DNA of 64,000 bases from Phalacrocorax aristotelis (taxonomy: Eukaryota > Chordata > Aves > Suliformes > Phalacrocoracidae). The notes beneath the pieces are model-generated. The model was not told the DNA's origin. It made no database searches and saw nothing but the letters and a program-made list of their open reading frames with translations. Location: assembly GCF_949628215.1 (NCBI RefSeq), contig NC_134276.1, positions 110,894,756-110,958,755 on the forward strand. Direction: 5' to 3'. Both the position numbers and the translations under genes were made by a program. Positions within the stretch are counted from its first letter, which is position 1; every line of letters begins with the position of its first letter. Shown here one piece after another: positions 39,301 to 51,200 of the stretch.

Positions 39301-42300
39301 TAATCTATAGCATCATTTTACTGCTTGAAAACATTTGTTTATCATTTATTAATTTACAGAAGCATAGATCGGGGCTGTTGAATTAACCATGAACGGAATA
39401 ATTCCCATTCAGTTACAGGCACGGGAGATGCTTCTGATTTCAGGAACCTCAGCCGTTCTGCTAAACCCAGCAACTGCTCTGCACAGCCTTTGAAGTAAGG
39501 AGTGGTACAGTGCATAGTAGGAGCATGAGTCCTTAATGTTTGGGGCGCAAACGCTGCCTGATCATCAGCTTTCTAGGTTTATTTTCAAAAACATAAAATG
39601 AAGAATGTGACACTGATTTGGCTATGTTCTTCGAACTACAATCCCTTCCACTGAAAACAACAGCTCTGATAACTCTGTGGCTGTAGTATAAAAACTATCA
39701 AACAGCTTGGTAATTGCTGCACTTACTGAATCAACTTTTCCTGCCAGGTTGGTCACACCCCAACCCCTAAATGCAATGTTCCAAGTCATGCTGTTCTGAA
39801 GCAACCTATTGTATTCTCTTAGTAAACAAAAAATATGAAGACTGAATCCTTCCCTATGCAAAATCCACAGGAAGATTTTGTTTCTTTAAAAAATGGATTG
39901 TAATTTGTTCCAACTAAAAACCGTTGTCTTTGTAAAAGACTGTAGGATTCAAAAATAGTCATTAAAAAGAAATAATAAAAAATAAATTTTTTTATTTTTA
40001 TAATATAAATATAATATATAATATAATAATAATACAATAATAATATAATAATAATATAATATAAAATAAAAAAAATTAAGAAGAAATTAAAATTTAACAA
40101 AGAATTCATCACCGAGACTACCGAACATACCAAACCTATACTGCACTTTAATTGGTCTTCCATACAAACGGATGCCATTCAGCAAAGCTATTGCGTAATG
40201 CACTGACTCTTCATGCTTAAAGCAGACAAATCCGAAAGACTTAGGTTTTCCTTCTTTGTCCTTACAAATCGTCACTTTGGTTAATGGTCCAGCCTGAAAG
40301 AAATTTGGATTATTTTCTCACAGAAATTAACAGAGATGGACAATTCATTCTATTTTGAATATTTCATACTGGAGCACATTTTGCCATAGTCAGACACAGT
40401 GTAAAGTTTCTCAGTATAAGAATCTCTACTTAATTTTGAAAAATGGCTCTCCACATTCCCCAAGCTCAAATTCTGAGCCTTCTACAAACAAAAATCAGCT
40501 CCACAAATGCTAAAAGGGACCCAAGCATCAGTCCATGGGTGATGTTTAGTCTTTAATAATCAGCTGCTTTAATAATACAGCTGCTAGTAAAATTATTACA
40601 GAGGTTTTTTGCACAGCTAACATAACTAAGCAAATTGATAATAGCAGCTATGTAAAAGCGACCTACTCCATTAATATGCTTCTATTTTACTGTTGCTTAA
40701 ATTCCTAAAATGGGCAGCATCAACACTGTGGGAAAGCAAACCTGAACAGAGACTCGGGCTTCTGGAATCACCACAAAACAGAGTTTTCAGTACTGCCTAA
40801 CCGTCATCACAACTGCATGGTAAGGGATCAAGAGACCTGATCATCTCATCAGATATAATGCACTGTCTCTGCCCACTTACCCCCTCCCCCCTAAAAAACC
40901 CTCAAACTCCACCAATAAAACAAAACTCCAAAACACACCCGTGGGCTGAAACATCTTCATTGAAAAGTTCCATCTCTGCCTACATGTACCATTTTAATCC
41001 TTGCATAGTATTTCTAGACCCAAATTAAAGCAGTGGTATTGCATAAATACTGGCTCCATTTTCAAAGAAACTGACATTTTCGTAATAGATAACAATGATT
41101 AATCTTCTCTACACAAGACAGAATTGGTGTATTAGTCACCAAATTAACTTTCTCATCAAAACAAGCAATGCATCTGTATGGCTGATTTAGCAGTGTAAAG
41201 AAACGGCCAACAGCAGTCTCCTGGCACAGCTCAGGGGCGTTAAGGATGCAAAAACTTAACTTCAGGAGGATATAATATCCAGATGAGCAATGAAGTGAAT
41301 GTAAGTTATAAAAAAATCCATCAGTAAAAAAATTACTGAATGTCTAAATTCCTGTAGTAGATGGAGAAGTCATTGTCCTGAATCAAAATATAGCACTCAC
41401 CAGCAGAACTGGCTTCCACTACTACTACAGTATGTACTTTTCAGTAAAAGTTGCTCAGAAGTTACCTATACCTTCAGGCGAACACAAGTCAATTTGTAAC
41501 AAACAGCTTTACAGCAATTAAACTGCAAAAGCAGTTAAGCATTCAGAAGAAACACACAGCATATGCTCAGATGAAGGAAATAAGCCATAGAAAATAATCT
41601 ACTTTATTATTCTGCATTCTCAACGATTACTCAAATAACAAATCTGCAGTTTGTCTGCTCTGAGCATTTAGAGTGATGATGTGGAGCCATCGCCCTTATT
41701 ATACTCTCCATATTTTCAGACTGAAGATATTAAGGCCTGTTGTGTGTGATAATAATGTCTGATTGCCGTATGCTCTTGCCAGCTGTGCATAAACTAATCC
41801 TCAATTAATTAAGATGCTTTTGCTGAAAAATATAACACCCCCACCACCCAACCCTGGTGAAACCAGGGAAGTCATATAGACCAACGAAAAGGACCAAAAA
41901 TAATGTACCATTTTTTATTATCAGTGCAGAGGGTGATCAGGCTGTACAGCAATGGATACTACCTACGTTGTCCTGTGCAGGGAATCTTCAACATGTTCAT
42001 CTCTTCTTTCCAAATATCTTGAAGTTTGTTGGTTTTTGTGTTGTTGTTTTTTTTTGTTTTGTTTTGTTTTCCTTTGTTTAGGTTTGTTTTTTAAAGAAGG
42101 GATTTCTGAACTTGTTTATTTTTGCTTGAGTTGGCTCCTTAAGGCATTTTTGTTGTTCTGCACTACACTGCAGTTTAAAAAAAAATACACACACCCAGTC
42201 TTCTGATTATTATTTGCCTAATGAGGAAGATACGGTTCTTGAAGAACTAGAAGCAAACTCAAGTCCTTTGCAGATCAGTCTTTTAAATATGTAGAGTCTT

Positions 42301-44265
42301 CCTGTTCATAAATAAAAATATGAATAGTTTAGAAGCAGTAATAGATACTCGCTTGTAATTTGATGGGGTGAAAGTGACAGGTCAGGACTATGCGACAGCA
42401 GGAATACTGAACTGTACGCTTTCCAAGAAAGCACAATACTGCAGAGAGAAGCATATGCTGCTGCAGCAAAAGACAGAGAAACCTGAGGGAGAGCAAGATG
42501 AAGAGAAGGGAAAATGTAAGTAGGTGTTATTGGGATGACCAAAAGGCTCAGATAACAGTCAGCAGTTAGATGATTGCTGCAGATGATGTAGAAGAGTCAT
42601 GTAAAACTGCATTCTGAGAGCATCTGCTTATTTTTATCACCTTTGTATCAGAATTTGTATGGTATTACTCATGTTCCCTAGTTAGATAAGCTTTCTTAAC
42701 ATTTACAGTCAAACAGCAGGCTACTGTTTAGTATTGGAAACAGGGAGGAATACTGCATAGAAAATAAGGGAAAACAGGAAACAACTGTTTCTTAGCTAAT
42801 TTTAGGTAAAAGGTAAAAATTGAAAGTTAGGAAGAGATGGGAACAGCTGAAAACCCAAAGGGCTAGAATATACCAAGCAAAAAGGCCTTTCAATGCAGAT
42901 GGGGTAGCATGCTGAGCACTTGCCTAGTTAACAAGACAAATACCAGATTAATCAGTGGAATAAAACTGGTGAATAGAAACGGTTCCAATTAGCAAATGAA
43001 ATAGCAAGAGAACAGATGATTCTGCCCACTTTTTTTTTGGGCATGCCTTATTTTGCGAACTCACCAGAAGGAAGCAGGGTTCGTTCTGAAACTGGGGGAA
43101 ATTAGTGGATGGGTAGAAGCAAGTTTATCGCCATACTACCAGCCTAACTGTCCTGTCAGAGCCTGAAGCCTTTTGGCTTCACAGAGGCTGACTGGATCAT
43201 GCCGGGGGGGGGGGCGGGGGAGGGGGGGAGAAGACAAACCAAACACACACACCATAAACAAATACAGGAAAAGCCGCTAATCAGCAGCTATTGTCAATCC
43301 AGCTTGGAATGTGGTGCTTGTATTAGTGATGAAACGCTCCCTCCTCTCCATATCCTACCCCCTCTTTTCCTTCCTATTTTCAGGTTAATAAGCCTGGCTT
43401 AGTCAGCCATGCTGTCAATGCGAGATCAAAATTGAAGCCAAGTCAGTGCCTTAACAAAGGCAAAGGCAGTGCCTTTGTCGTTTTCTTTCCTTCTTGGCGC
43501 ACCTCATTTCCAAAGAGTATTAAGCTCAGGTTTGAAACAGGCCCAACTACTTAGTATTTTCCCACCACGTCCCTGAAAACTCCACCAATGGAATCTCTGA
43601 TACCTTCTCAAGCATTAAAGCACAACACATTTTGATATAAAGGTCACTCACAGGTGGAAGACCACAGCCCCACCTGCAGATCATTCCCGCTGCCTCCCAG
43701 CTGAACAGTTTCAACTTTGCTCAACCCATTTTCAGGTTTTACACTAACTTTTCTTCATATTAGTGATCACAATTTCTTGCTCAGAATAAATTTTAAAAGC
43801 GTAAAAAAGATTCTTTCCTGAGGGATTTTAATGACGTCTTTAAATTGTCTAACTCCCTCTCTAGCCTGGGGCCCACCCGTGGCACCGAAACCGGCACAGC
43901 CGGCAGGAGGTGCGGGGCGGCCAGGCGGGCGGGGTAGGGACCGCTCCCCGCCGCGCCCAGGGCCGCCGAGTCGCAGCGGCGACCGCCCACGGGCAATGTG
44001 GGGAAAGGGCTCCCGGCTCCCGGCTCCCGGCCCTCGCCTCATCCCGCCCCTGCCCAGCCCCGCCCGGCCCCGGGGACAAGGCGCCCGGCGGCGGCCCCGC
44101 CGAGCCCGTGCCCGGCCCGGCCACGCCCCTCCGCAGAGGCCCGCCCCCGCCCTCCACCTGCAGGAAGAGCTCGTAGAGGATCTCCTCCCGCACGCGGCTC
44201 TCCAGGTTCCCCACGAACAGCGTCCGGCCCGCCTCCGCCTCCTCGGGCCGCCCCGGCCGGGACAT
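35994..44265 (-). CDS. RBM11: RBM11, RNA-binding motif protein 11 (gene span, five coding exons)
   Basis: Exons 44158-44265, 40131-40293, 39081-39159, 38240-38333 and 35994-36326 join in phase to 777 nt, a 258-residue protein (the human protein is about 281). Residues 14-90 form one RRM with RNP2 LFVGNL (16-21) and RNP1 KSFGFVCF (54-61), nearly identical to human RBM11. The middle is a low-complexity Pro/Ser/Tyr region. The C-terminus is acidic-Ser (SCDSDTSIEDD), then a basic tail KYRKYKGKKKTH, likely nuclear localisation. Known family role: a tissue-restricted nuclear splicing regulator related to RBM7. All splice sites are GT-AG. It starts in a CpG island and is divergent from LIPI. It appears fully intact. 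Confidence 0.95.
36890..37700. other. GC-richer block in RBM11 intron 4, unidentified
   Basis: An approximately 0.8 kb stretch with clearly higher GC than the flanking intron. It carries a 161-codon open frame on the plus strand (37116-37601) and shorter overlapping frames on the minus strand. No family, repeat tail or splice logic was recognised. It may be an old decayed repeat or an antisense noncoding exon. Confidence 0.35.
38240..38333 (-). CDS. RBM11: RBM11 exon 4
   Basis: YQEPYRNPPFPVTPFPVSNS, then LPYEYSGFQKM, aligning with the human SFPMQYFPIN...LPQEYFLFQKM region. The acceptor is CCTAG and the donor GTAAGT. It is 94 nt and ends in phase 0. Confidence 0.9.
39081..39159 (-). CDS. RBM11: RBM11 exon 3
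   Basis: SSHSSELNSPTHGFENYIDL, then YSPSYR, matching the weakly conserved SSRSSEP region of human RBM11. The acceptor is TTACAG and the donor GTAACA. It is 79 nt. Confidence 0.88.
39960..40092. repeat. AT-rich low-complexity (ATT/AATA)n tract
   Basis: Almost pure A/T for about 130 bp, with repeated TAATATAATAATAA-type units, in RBM11 intron 2. It starts only about 40 bases downstream of the exon 2 donor. Confidence 0.9.
40131..40293 (-). CDS. RBM11: RBM11 exon 2
   Basis: AGPLTKVTICKDKEGKPKSF, then GFVCFKHEESVHYAIALLNG and IKVQYRF: the rest of the RRM, almost identical to human. The acceptor is CTTTCAG and the donor GTATGT. It is 163 nt and ends in phase 1. Confidence 0.97.
43203..43230 (+). 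repeat. G-run, possible G-quadruplex
   Basis: Several G tracts separated by single C or A bases, located in RBM11 intron 1 about 0.6 kb from the CpG island. On the RBM11 transcript strand it is C-rich. Confidence 0.75.
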
Positions 44266-44660
44266 GCCGGCGCCCCTGTCCCGCCGGCGGGCCCCGCCGG
44301 GGAGGGGAGAGGGGCTGCGCTCCCGCTGCCGTAAAGCGCCGCGCGACGGGTCGCGATGCTAGGGAGCGGCCTCGGTGTCCTAGCAACGGCGGCGCGCCGG
44401 CTTCCCGTATCGCGCCGAGTGAGAGGGCGCGGCGTGGTGGGAGGGGCCGCCGGGCGGGGGCTGTCGGGGGCAGGCGGCGGGTGTCAGGAGGCGGGCGGTG
44501 ACGCCGCCGCCTGGCGCGGGGTGCGGAGGCCCAGCGGGGGGCCCGATCGCGGCTGCGGCTACGCACGCGTTTTGTTTAACGGCCTTTCTGAGGGACGCTG
44601 GGCGAGCGGCGGGTTGGCGCCGGAGGGGGCCGGCGCTCGCTCCTGCCCTGATAACCGGGG
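43860..44660. promoter_or_regulatory. RBM11: CpG island and RBM11 promoter
   Basis: Extremely GC- and CpG-rich sequence covering RBM11 exon 1 and about 400 bp upstream. It is the probable start region for RBM11 leftwards. CpG islands are often bidirectional, but no spliced rightward exon is evident. Long frames on both strands here are composition artefacts. Confidence 0.85.
44158..44265 (-). CDS. RBM11: RBM11 exon 1
   Basis: 36 codons from the ATG: an acidic leader, then RTLFVGNLESRVREEILYEL, the first half of the RRM. The donor is CAG|GTGGAG. This ATG is chosen because the frame matches the conserved leader length and no better upstream start fits. Confidence 0.93.
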
Positions 44661-47600
44661 GAGCCTCAACGTCCTAAGGCGCTTACTTCATTTTATTTTT
44701 TGCTTGACCGGCCCACCAGTGGAAGCGTGTGTCGCACAGAAATACGGCCTCGGGAAGAGGCCTGTGTGGGGCTGCCAGCCGGCAGCTGAAGAGCGAGAAG
44801 AGAACCTTGTAACCGCCGGAGAACCTAGCCGAGAAGCTCTCTTCTCCCCTTGCCACGCTGCAAGCGGGTGGGCACCGCAGCTGCTGGAGCCCGGCTGGGT
44901 GACAAATAACGTCAAAAACCTTTGAAGCCCTGAAGTGTTTTAATCATCACTATGATAAAGCATTGCAAGGGTTGCTAATAAAATACACGTGTTGGGTGTT
45001 GTACGTTTTTCAAGGTATAAAAGGAACTGGAATATGATCGCTGTCCTTGAAGTTGTACCCACATTATAACCTGCTGGTGCATGGCTGCTATAAACAGGTG
45101 TCAAGGACGTACACACACTGAATGTTCAGTATATATTTTTAAAGTGTTATTTTACAAAGGAGCACATTTGCGGAAGTCATCCTGATGATGGCTATGTGAA
45201 AAACAAATTTTTTTCTCCCCCGAGCATAGTTGATGTGCTTTCCCTCGATGCCTATTATTTTCAAATGGAGGCCTTGGTACTGACATGTCAAGTCTATTCA
45301 GAAAGGGATTATCAATTTACAGGAATTGCAGTCTTCAGTGTAGAATACAAAATGAGTCTTAAATTTCTTCCAGCCAGTCAGGGTTTTCCTCTTTGTAATC
45401 TTCAGACAGCTTTTTCCATAGTTAAACATACTGCATTCCAAAACCCAGGTGTGATTTCATCTCACCTGAAAGGGAGCAGTGTTCTTAATCTGGTGGTTAG
45501 AGAGGAATTTTTCTGGAGAAGTGGTTCAATTCATAAGAGAAATGAGAATTGTTATGAGAGTGGGATTTCCCAAGATTACAGAATCCTTGGGGGTAGTGAA
45601 AAAATTAGAAGGGGAAATACACTTACATGTGACCACAGATAAGGGTATCAAGTCTTGCATGAAAGCCGTGCTGTAATGTTTTCAGCTGTTATTTTATCAG
45701 AAACTTCTGGGGGTAAATCGAATTGTAAAAGTGCCATCCTGTTACCTGTAAATCATAGTAATCTTGTACTGTAATAAAGTGAAGATTTTTTAATATTTTT
45801 TTTTTTAACTGGAATACTTGGCCTGTCTTGAGGGGTTTTTAATAGCTGGTGGACTGTGGGTTGCCCCAAAAGCGTCAGGGTTTGTTCAGGAGGTGCTACT
45901 GTTACGGTCCTGAGTGCTGAGGGGGACAGTCAAAGACCTGAAGAGGCAGCGCTAGGATCCTCCACTGCTTTGCATGAGGCACTTTTGGAGCAGGTAGCTC
46001 TGAATTTCAGTGCGAGAAGAGGTGTATCCTTGTGGGAAAGGCGGTGGACATGCAACGTGCAGTGAAGCGGGGTGGGCAGTGCCCAAACTTCACAGTTCTT
46101 GCGTCTCTGTGTGACAGCGTGCCTGAAACTCAGTCGCTTTGAAGGATTTACCTGGGAGTGGGATGTCAGTAGAAACAACAGTGTAAACACTAGCCGTAGT
46201 TAAGGTTTATGAATTTCTAAGTGGCATAAGTGCCACTGTTGGTGAACAAAGTCCCCTTGTCATACAACAGAAAGGCGAGTCCAACAAGCGCTAGTTCAAC
46301 ATCCTGATTAATGCAAAACTTTCTGGGTGTTGACTTAGTAAAGGAGTCCTTTCCTGAGGCCGACTTCAGAGGGCTTTAAAACTGTTCCATGGGTTGTTAT
46401 CGACATGGGTTGTGCTTTACTTACATGTGAGCTGGGCTTATATGTTTTCAGTTCAAAAGGGACCTTAAGATTTCCTTTCTTTTCCCCATTCATGTGTAAA
46501 AGAACAAGTGTTTGTTTATTCACAACTAGTGGCATTGGGTATATGTAAAGGTACGTATGTAAGATTTTCTAAGGTCAGGTGATTGGCTCTTGGATAAGCA
46601 TGGCGGATATTTTACTATTACCAGTTTGTTTTTAGTGGTGTCGAGCTCTCCATGCTTTAACTTGTATATGAATGCATGCTGAGGCTGCCTAACAGGTGAT
46701 TGCTTAGGTGCACTAAGTTTTTGTTGTAACACTGATCTATATTAAAAAGTAGAGAGGAGATAGAGCCAAATTGAGACTATACCATTACTTGTTCTAAGTA
46801 ATATGTAATATTGGTAGGGCTGCACTTTTATAATAATAGGTGGGCAAAGTGTCAAAGAGTTGAGTTGAGGAAGGAAGGCAAAGTGATAACAAGAGCTGCC
46901 TTAGTGAACTTTACTGAGAACGGGGTGAGAAATTTGAGAAATGGAAGTAAAGTCATAAAAGGTCACTAGTTAAGCTGAGTTGATTTTCATATGAGTGGAC
47001 ATACTACATCTTCTCCTTGTGGCTCCATTCAGAGGGGCAGAGACTTTGAAGAGATTTCCTAAAGGCTGCCTGCTGCAGGAGCTTGTGTGGCACAGCTTTG
47101 TTGAGCTGCTAAGAATCATAAAGGCAGCTGAAGGGACTGATCACTTAAAAGTAAATAATAAAACATGCACGCACTCCCCTACCACCCCCCACCCCCACCC
47201 GCTTAACTGTTGCAGATGGAAAAGAAGGAGACCTAGACCTTGTGGTTAGAAACACTGTGAAGCATACACTGTGCAAAAAAAAAAAATTCTGGGATGCATC
47301 TCTCGTATTTGAGTGGTTATGGTTTGTTTTTCTTTCTCCTGCAGTGGAAATAAGTGGGGGCCAGATGTAGGCAAACTAAGCATCCAGACGTCTCACTTGA
47401 ATAATGAAGAGTTTATCTGCCTCTCTGCCTCACCATGAGCTCTGAGAAACTGAAGTTTGTCCTCTTGTATTTACCCAGTGAATTGGTTTGTAAATAAATG
47501 AGCTTCACAAAAATAAATGTTTCTTCATCTGTTTTGTAGTTGAGGACACAGAGGGAATGAAGTTAAGTTACGTACCCAAAATGTCCAGCAAGTCAGTGTC

Positions 47601-48245
47601 TGGGTGAGATCTGTGGGGCTCTAAGCTCCATCTCTCTCCCATATAAGCGCTTTCACAGACCTCCTCCTGATGTAGATTAGAGAATGACTCCTTGGAAAAA
47701 GCTCAGAAGATAATTTTGTGCAAAAATAATCCATGGAGATACAGTTCTCAGAATTATTTTGAAGTTCTTACAGAAAAATACTTCTGTCATCAGAATGACT
47801 TTTTGGTCTAAGTTTCTTTTGCCCATCTCAGTGCCTCTAATTACAGTTGAGTGACACACTTAAAAAAAGACACACGGTGGGTCTCTAATGTGATGTACCT
47901 CTAGTTATTCTGCTTCCTAAATTCCACTCATGTAACAGCTGTCAGTAATATATAATATCAACTGCTTATGTGTAAATCTGCTGACAGCCAAAGAGAGAGG
48001 GAAATAGATTATAAACCAGTCCCAACCCTTGAAGACCAGAAACCACCCTACCTACTGAAGTCATTCAATAGGAGGAGTCATGAATTGCAGAAGCTTGAAT
48101 ACAGCTTTGCTGTCTGCTTCCTACTCTACATGTCACTTACTTCATTAGTGGCATTCAGTTAGGTTAGAAATCTAGCATACTATAAGGAAACACTAGCTTT
48201 GCCGCTTGTCTGTGGATGCTACGTGTTGCTTTTCTCTGTTTCCAC
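44661..48245. other. Intergenic interval between RBM11 and LIPI
   Basis: No coding exon, RNA gene or identifiable repeat was found. A slightly GC-richer patch near 45.86-46.15 kb and a C-rich run near 47.18-47.2 kb have no recognised identity. It must contain the LIPI promoter, which has no CpG island. Confidence 0.5.
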
Positions 48246-48294
48246 ATGCTGAAATTGTGTTTCTTCATCTGCTTGATATACTGGGTGAAATCAG
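48246..48294 (+). CDS. LIPI: LIPI exon 1 (signal peptide)
   Basis: [16 protein letters not shown], then one base before GTAAGA. It is too short to stand out as an open frame, but its length, phase and sequence pattern match human MRVYIFLCLMCWVRS. It joins exon 2 to give Asp17. Confidence 0.88.
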
Positions 48295-51200
48295 GTAAGA
48301 ACCATTAGCTTATTCTTTGTGATGTAGCCTCTTGGCTTTATTCAAGCATAAAAAATGAATAGGCCTTCATTTGAACTGGCCAAAAGATTAAACCTTGTGA
48401 ATTATGCCTAATGAAGCAGACAATTAGTAGAGAGAATTTGATTACTTTGAACTGAGACGTAGGTTTTCATTTTAAAGTAAATAGAACAAAGCCCGATACT
48501 TTATCTCTGGCTGTACTTTGCACAGAGTCACACTCAGGTACATGCACTTTGTACAAAGTAAAGAGGTAACTGTGAAATAGTTTTAGCACATTGGTGTTTG
48601 TTGTTTATTGCTGATTTGAGAGGTTGACAGGTTGTCAAGTTATGTGTTATGCTTTAAATAGTAAAATCTAGTTACAGAAAAGTCAGTCGGCACTTACGAT
48701 TTTCCTCTTTCAAACACAGAAAGTACTTAGAATGCTTACTAACATACACAGGAAAGTTACAATTGTACATTAACTGAGTTAAACTGCATATGTCAGTGCC
48801 CAACACCTATCTGTATGTTCTGACTGTACAGAAAAGCATACGTGAGTACTCCCACAAGTGTGCAGAAAGGGCAGGTGGGTATTCCTTCCAGTAACCAATC
48901 AGAAATAGGAGTTTGAAAAACCTCCGCTCGATGACTCCTCGCTAAACAATTCAAAGTATTAAAACTATCGATCTGTTTATAGTACTTATCTAAGTCCACA
49001 GTAAAGACATAATCTTTTCTTTTTTTTCTATATTTACTTTTCAAAGAATAACTGCTGTCACTTCACAGCCGTAAGTAAACGAGTTGTTTCCCTATGACAT
49101 TTCCCAGCTACTAAATAGGTTTTGTCAGTTAAAATAGTTTCCTTGTGACAGATTTCTCACTTCCATGGACCAGACTCTGTTGCTGTTTTATGTCACTGTC
49201 ATTCCTCTGGCTTTTGAAGAATTAATTCTTGTTTCTACCAATCAAATATTGAGAAATCAAAGCACTTAAATGGATGTGGAGGAACACTTCAGTAATATCT
49301 TAGCATGAATCTTTTGTATGTTAGATATGTAGGAGTGAATTATCAGTGATTAAACTTGGATTTAAGAACAGTATTAGGCAAAAATGAAAGAGTTTCATCT
49401 TGTAGATTTGAATCTGAGTAGCAAAATTTAATCAAGTGGCTGGTTTTTATCATTTAGCTTTGTGTATGACATTTGTGTAATAGAATTTCTATATTAGTGT
49501 TATTGTCATATATCATTATATGAAAACTAGAGATTCAATGTGACACATCCTGTTAACATGTTACATGTATGACGTTTTAACAGTTTCTTGAATACTGTGT
49601 TCTTTAAATTCAAGGCAACTGCAGCTGAACAGCTCTTAATTTCAGAACTTCTTCCTGGATAAGTGTCAGCAATGAAACTGAGTCACCTTCCTGTACTACT
49701 AGTTAGTTAATAACCTGTCCAATAATCATAGTAAAAGTTACTTGAATTATTCAATGTCAAAATGGGGAGAATGGTGATATTTATTTTGAAATATAGGTAA
49801 TTCTAAGTTTTCCTAGACATAATAATTATAGCTATTGCCATAAAGTGATGATAGGCCTGAAACTTTAGTGTGGGCAATTTGAGACAGGAAGTTTCACACC
49901 ATTTCTAACAGTCTGTAACTTCAGCTCTGCTCTGGTTTGCAAATATCCATTATTTTTTTGTGACATCCAGTTCAGTTCAGACTGGTCTAGTTGTCATAGA
50001 TACATGGTTTGGCCAGAGGTGATTAATTTAGTTTCCTAAGTGAATTAGTGTCTTTACCGCATCTTTACTGCATCTTCAGTGCTGTAATTCACATTGTTCA
50101 GCTTTGTTTCAATCTGCACTACAGTATCAAAATACATTTTTCAGATACCCTGTAACCCCCCCGCACTTGCCCTTCATAGCTTTATAAACCAGTGAGGGCT
50201 CGCTGGCTGTCTCAGATGTGCAAACGTGGTGGATTCGGTTCTGCCTGCTAGCCGCTTGCTGGGAAAAGGAGAAGAGCTATAACTGCCTCTCCTATAATTC
50301 AAAAATTCTCAGAAATTCAGGTTACTTTTAAAATTATTTTTTTAAGGAACTAAGTAGGTACTATTTCTCTTCCTACTTTTGCTTTCTAGAAGTTGACTGA
50401 GTCTTGTTTTACAAAGTTGTTAATGACAGGAAAATTGAGAAAGGTGTCATCAAATATCGGACAAAAGCCTTGTGTAAAGATGCATAGTCCACTAGAAGTC
50501 AAGAGATCGGCCCAAATTGCTTGGGCCGTACACCGACTAACACCATAGCAAAGGTAAAGAAGCCATACAGAAGAACTGTGACAGGCATGAGCGTTGTGCC
50601 GAGAATCCTGAAGTGGCTTATCCACACAGTGTGACCTCCGTAGCCAAAGGATACTTTTTCTGATGTTCATAAGCACACAGGGGAAAAATTAAGCCTTTTT
50701 AGACTCTCTTGAAAATCTCCCTCCTCTTGCTGATCCTGTCTGAGCTGCAGCTTAACCTTGTATGCCATAACTGTCCAACTACAGAAATGCTAAATACTAC
50801 AGTTTTTCCTGTGCCATTATGTACATTGACCTTACAGACTCTTATTTTTTCAAATTCAGAACAGGGTTATTTTTTTCTTCTTTCTTAGTTTCTTGGCAAT
50901 GGTGTCCTTACGGTGATCCAAAACTAGGGAAGGGTTCTAGATCATGCCTGTACTCTCAGGCAACTGTTTCTTATTGCTAGATCAAACAATAAGGTCTAAT
51001 GATTGGCAACTTTGACAGCTTGGCCAAAAGAGGAAGAAACAACAACAGTGGTCTTCCTGTTTATACAACACACACTGGTTGTGAAAAAATTCTGAGAACC
51101 TAAGTTTGATGGTTAAGCAAAGGATCTTATCAGCACTGACTACTAATTTGCATTTGTTATGGAGAAAATATATGGTTCAGTAACAACTAAAAAGGTTAAT

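Noticed and set aside
43831-44925. Overlapping frames up to 189 codons in the RBM11 CpG island
   Set aside because: Pro/Arg/Gly/Ala-rich translations in several frames are typical of CpG islands. Only the RBM11 exon 1 frame has homology.
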